A DNA stretch of 6,152 bases, from positions 1 to 6,152 of the forward strand of contig VXXH01000877.1 of the NCBI GenBank assembly GCA_009835515.1. Direction: 5' to 3'. The position numbers and the translations under genes were made by a program. This document shows, piece by piece, positions 6,151 through 6,152 of the stretch. This DNA is from Candidatus Poribacteria bacterium (GTDB taxonomy: Bacteria > Poribacteria > WGA-4E > WGA-3G). Under the pieces are notes generated by a model. It worked only from the letters and a program-made list of their open reading frames with translations. It did not search any database and was not told where the DNA came from. Numbering within the stretch: position 1 is the first letter of the stretch; every line of letters begins with the position of its first letter.

Positions 6151-6152
6151 AA

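Noticed and set aside
6072..6152. A tRNA or small gene at the end of the window
   Set aside because: No cloverleaf, anticodon arm or T-loop consensus can be built, and no ribosome-site-supported open frame exists.

Overview
The window carries seven protein-coding genes, all on the + strand and mostly tightly packed: a TIM-barrel sugar isomerase/epimerase-like protein (20-826), a probable nuclease-fold protein of unknown role (891-1535), a PLP-dependent cysteine synthase (1532-2461), a DUF1015 protein (2475-3725), an alpha/beta hydrolase (3760-4800), a CinA N-terminal-type protein (4813-5604) and translation initiation factor IF-1 with an unusual N-terminal extension (5703-6071). No RNA gene, insertion sequence, CRISPR array or origin was seen. 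The organism is a bacterium: Shine-Dalgarno sites precede most genes, ATG and GTG starts are used, and IF-1 is of the bacterial type. The mix of a COG1082-type isomerase, an acetyl-xylan-esterase-like hydrolase and DUF1015, with mid-range GC, is reminiscent of uncultured Poribacteria-like or related environmental bacteria. That placement is an impression from gene style, not a demonstrated assignment.

Layout. Bases 1-826 hold the isomerase-like gene, followed by a 64-base gap with no clear terminator. Bases 891-3725 form a compact block: the nuclease-fold gene overlaps the cysteine synthase by the four bases ATGA, and the DUF1015 gene follows the synthase after 13 bases with a strong AAGGAG site. 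The hydrolase starts 34 bases further on and cinA 12 bases after it. A 98-base gap with a 9-bp hairpin separates cinA from infA. The last 81 bases contain small inverted repeats and no recognisable gene.

How the genes may work together. The most suggestive pair is cysteine synthase plus DUF1015. The DUF1015 protein carries an ADGHHRYE motif resembling that of ParB-fold free serine kinases (archaeal SerK, staphylococcal SbnI), which supply O-phosphoserine to cysteine-synthase-type enzymes. A serine to O-phosphoserine to cysteine route encoded by these two neighbours is a testable inference, not an established function. The other genes look like a general housekeeping and catabolic mixture whose co-transcription need not imply a shared pathway. 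The second notable item is IF-1, which has about 52 extra residues (a strongly basic stretch followed by an acidic one) before a fully conserved core.
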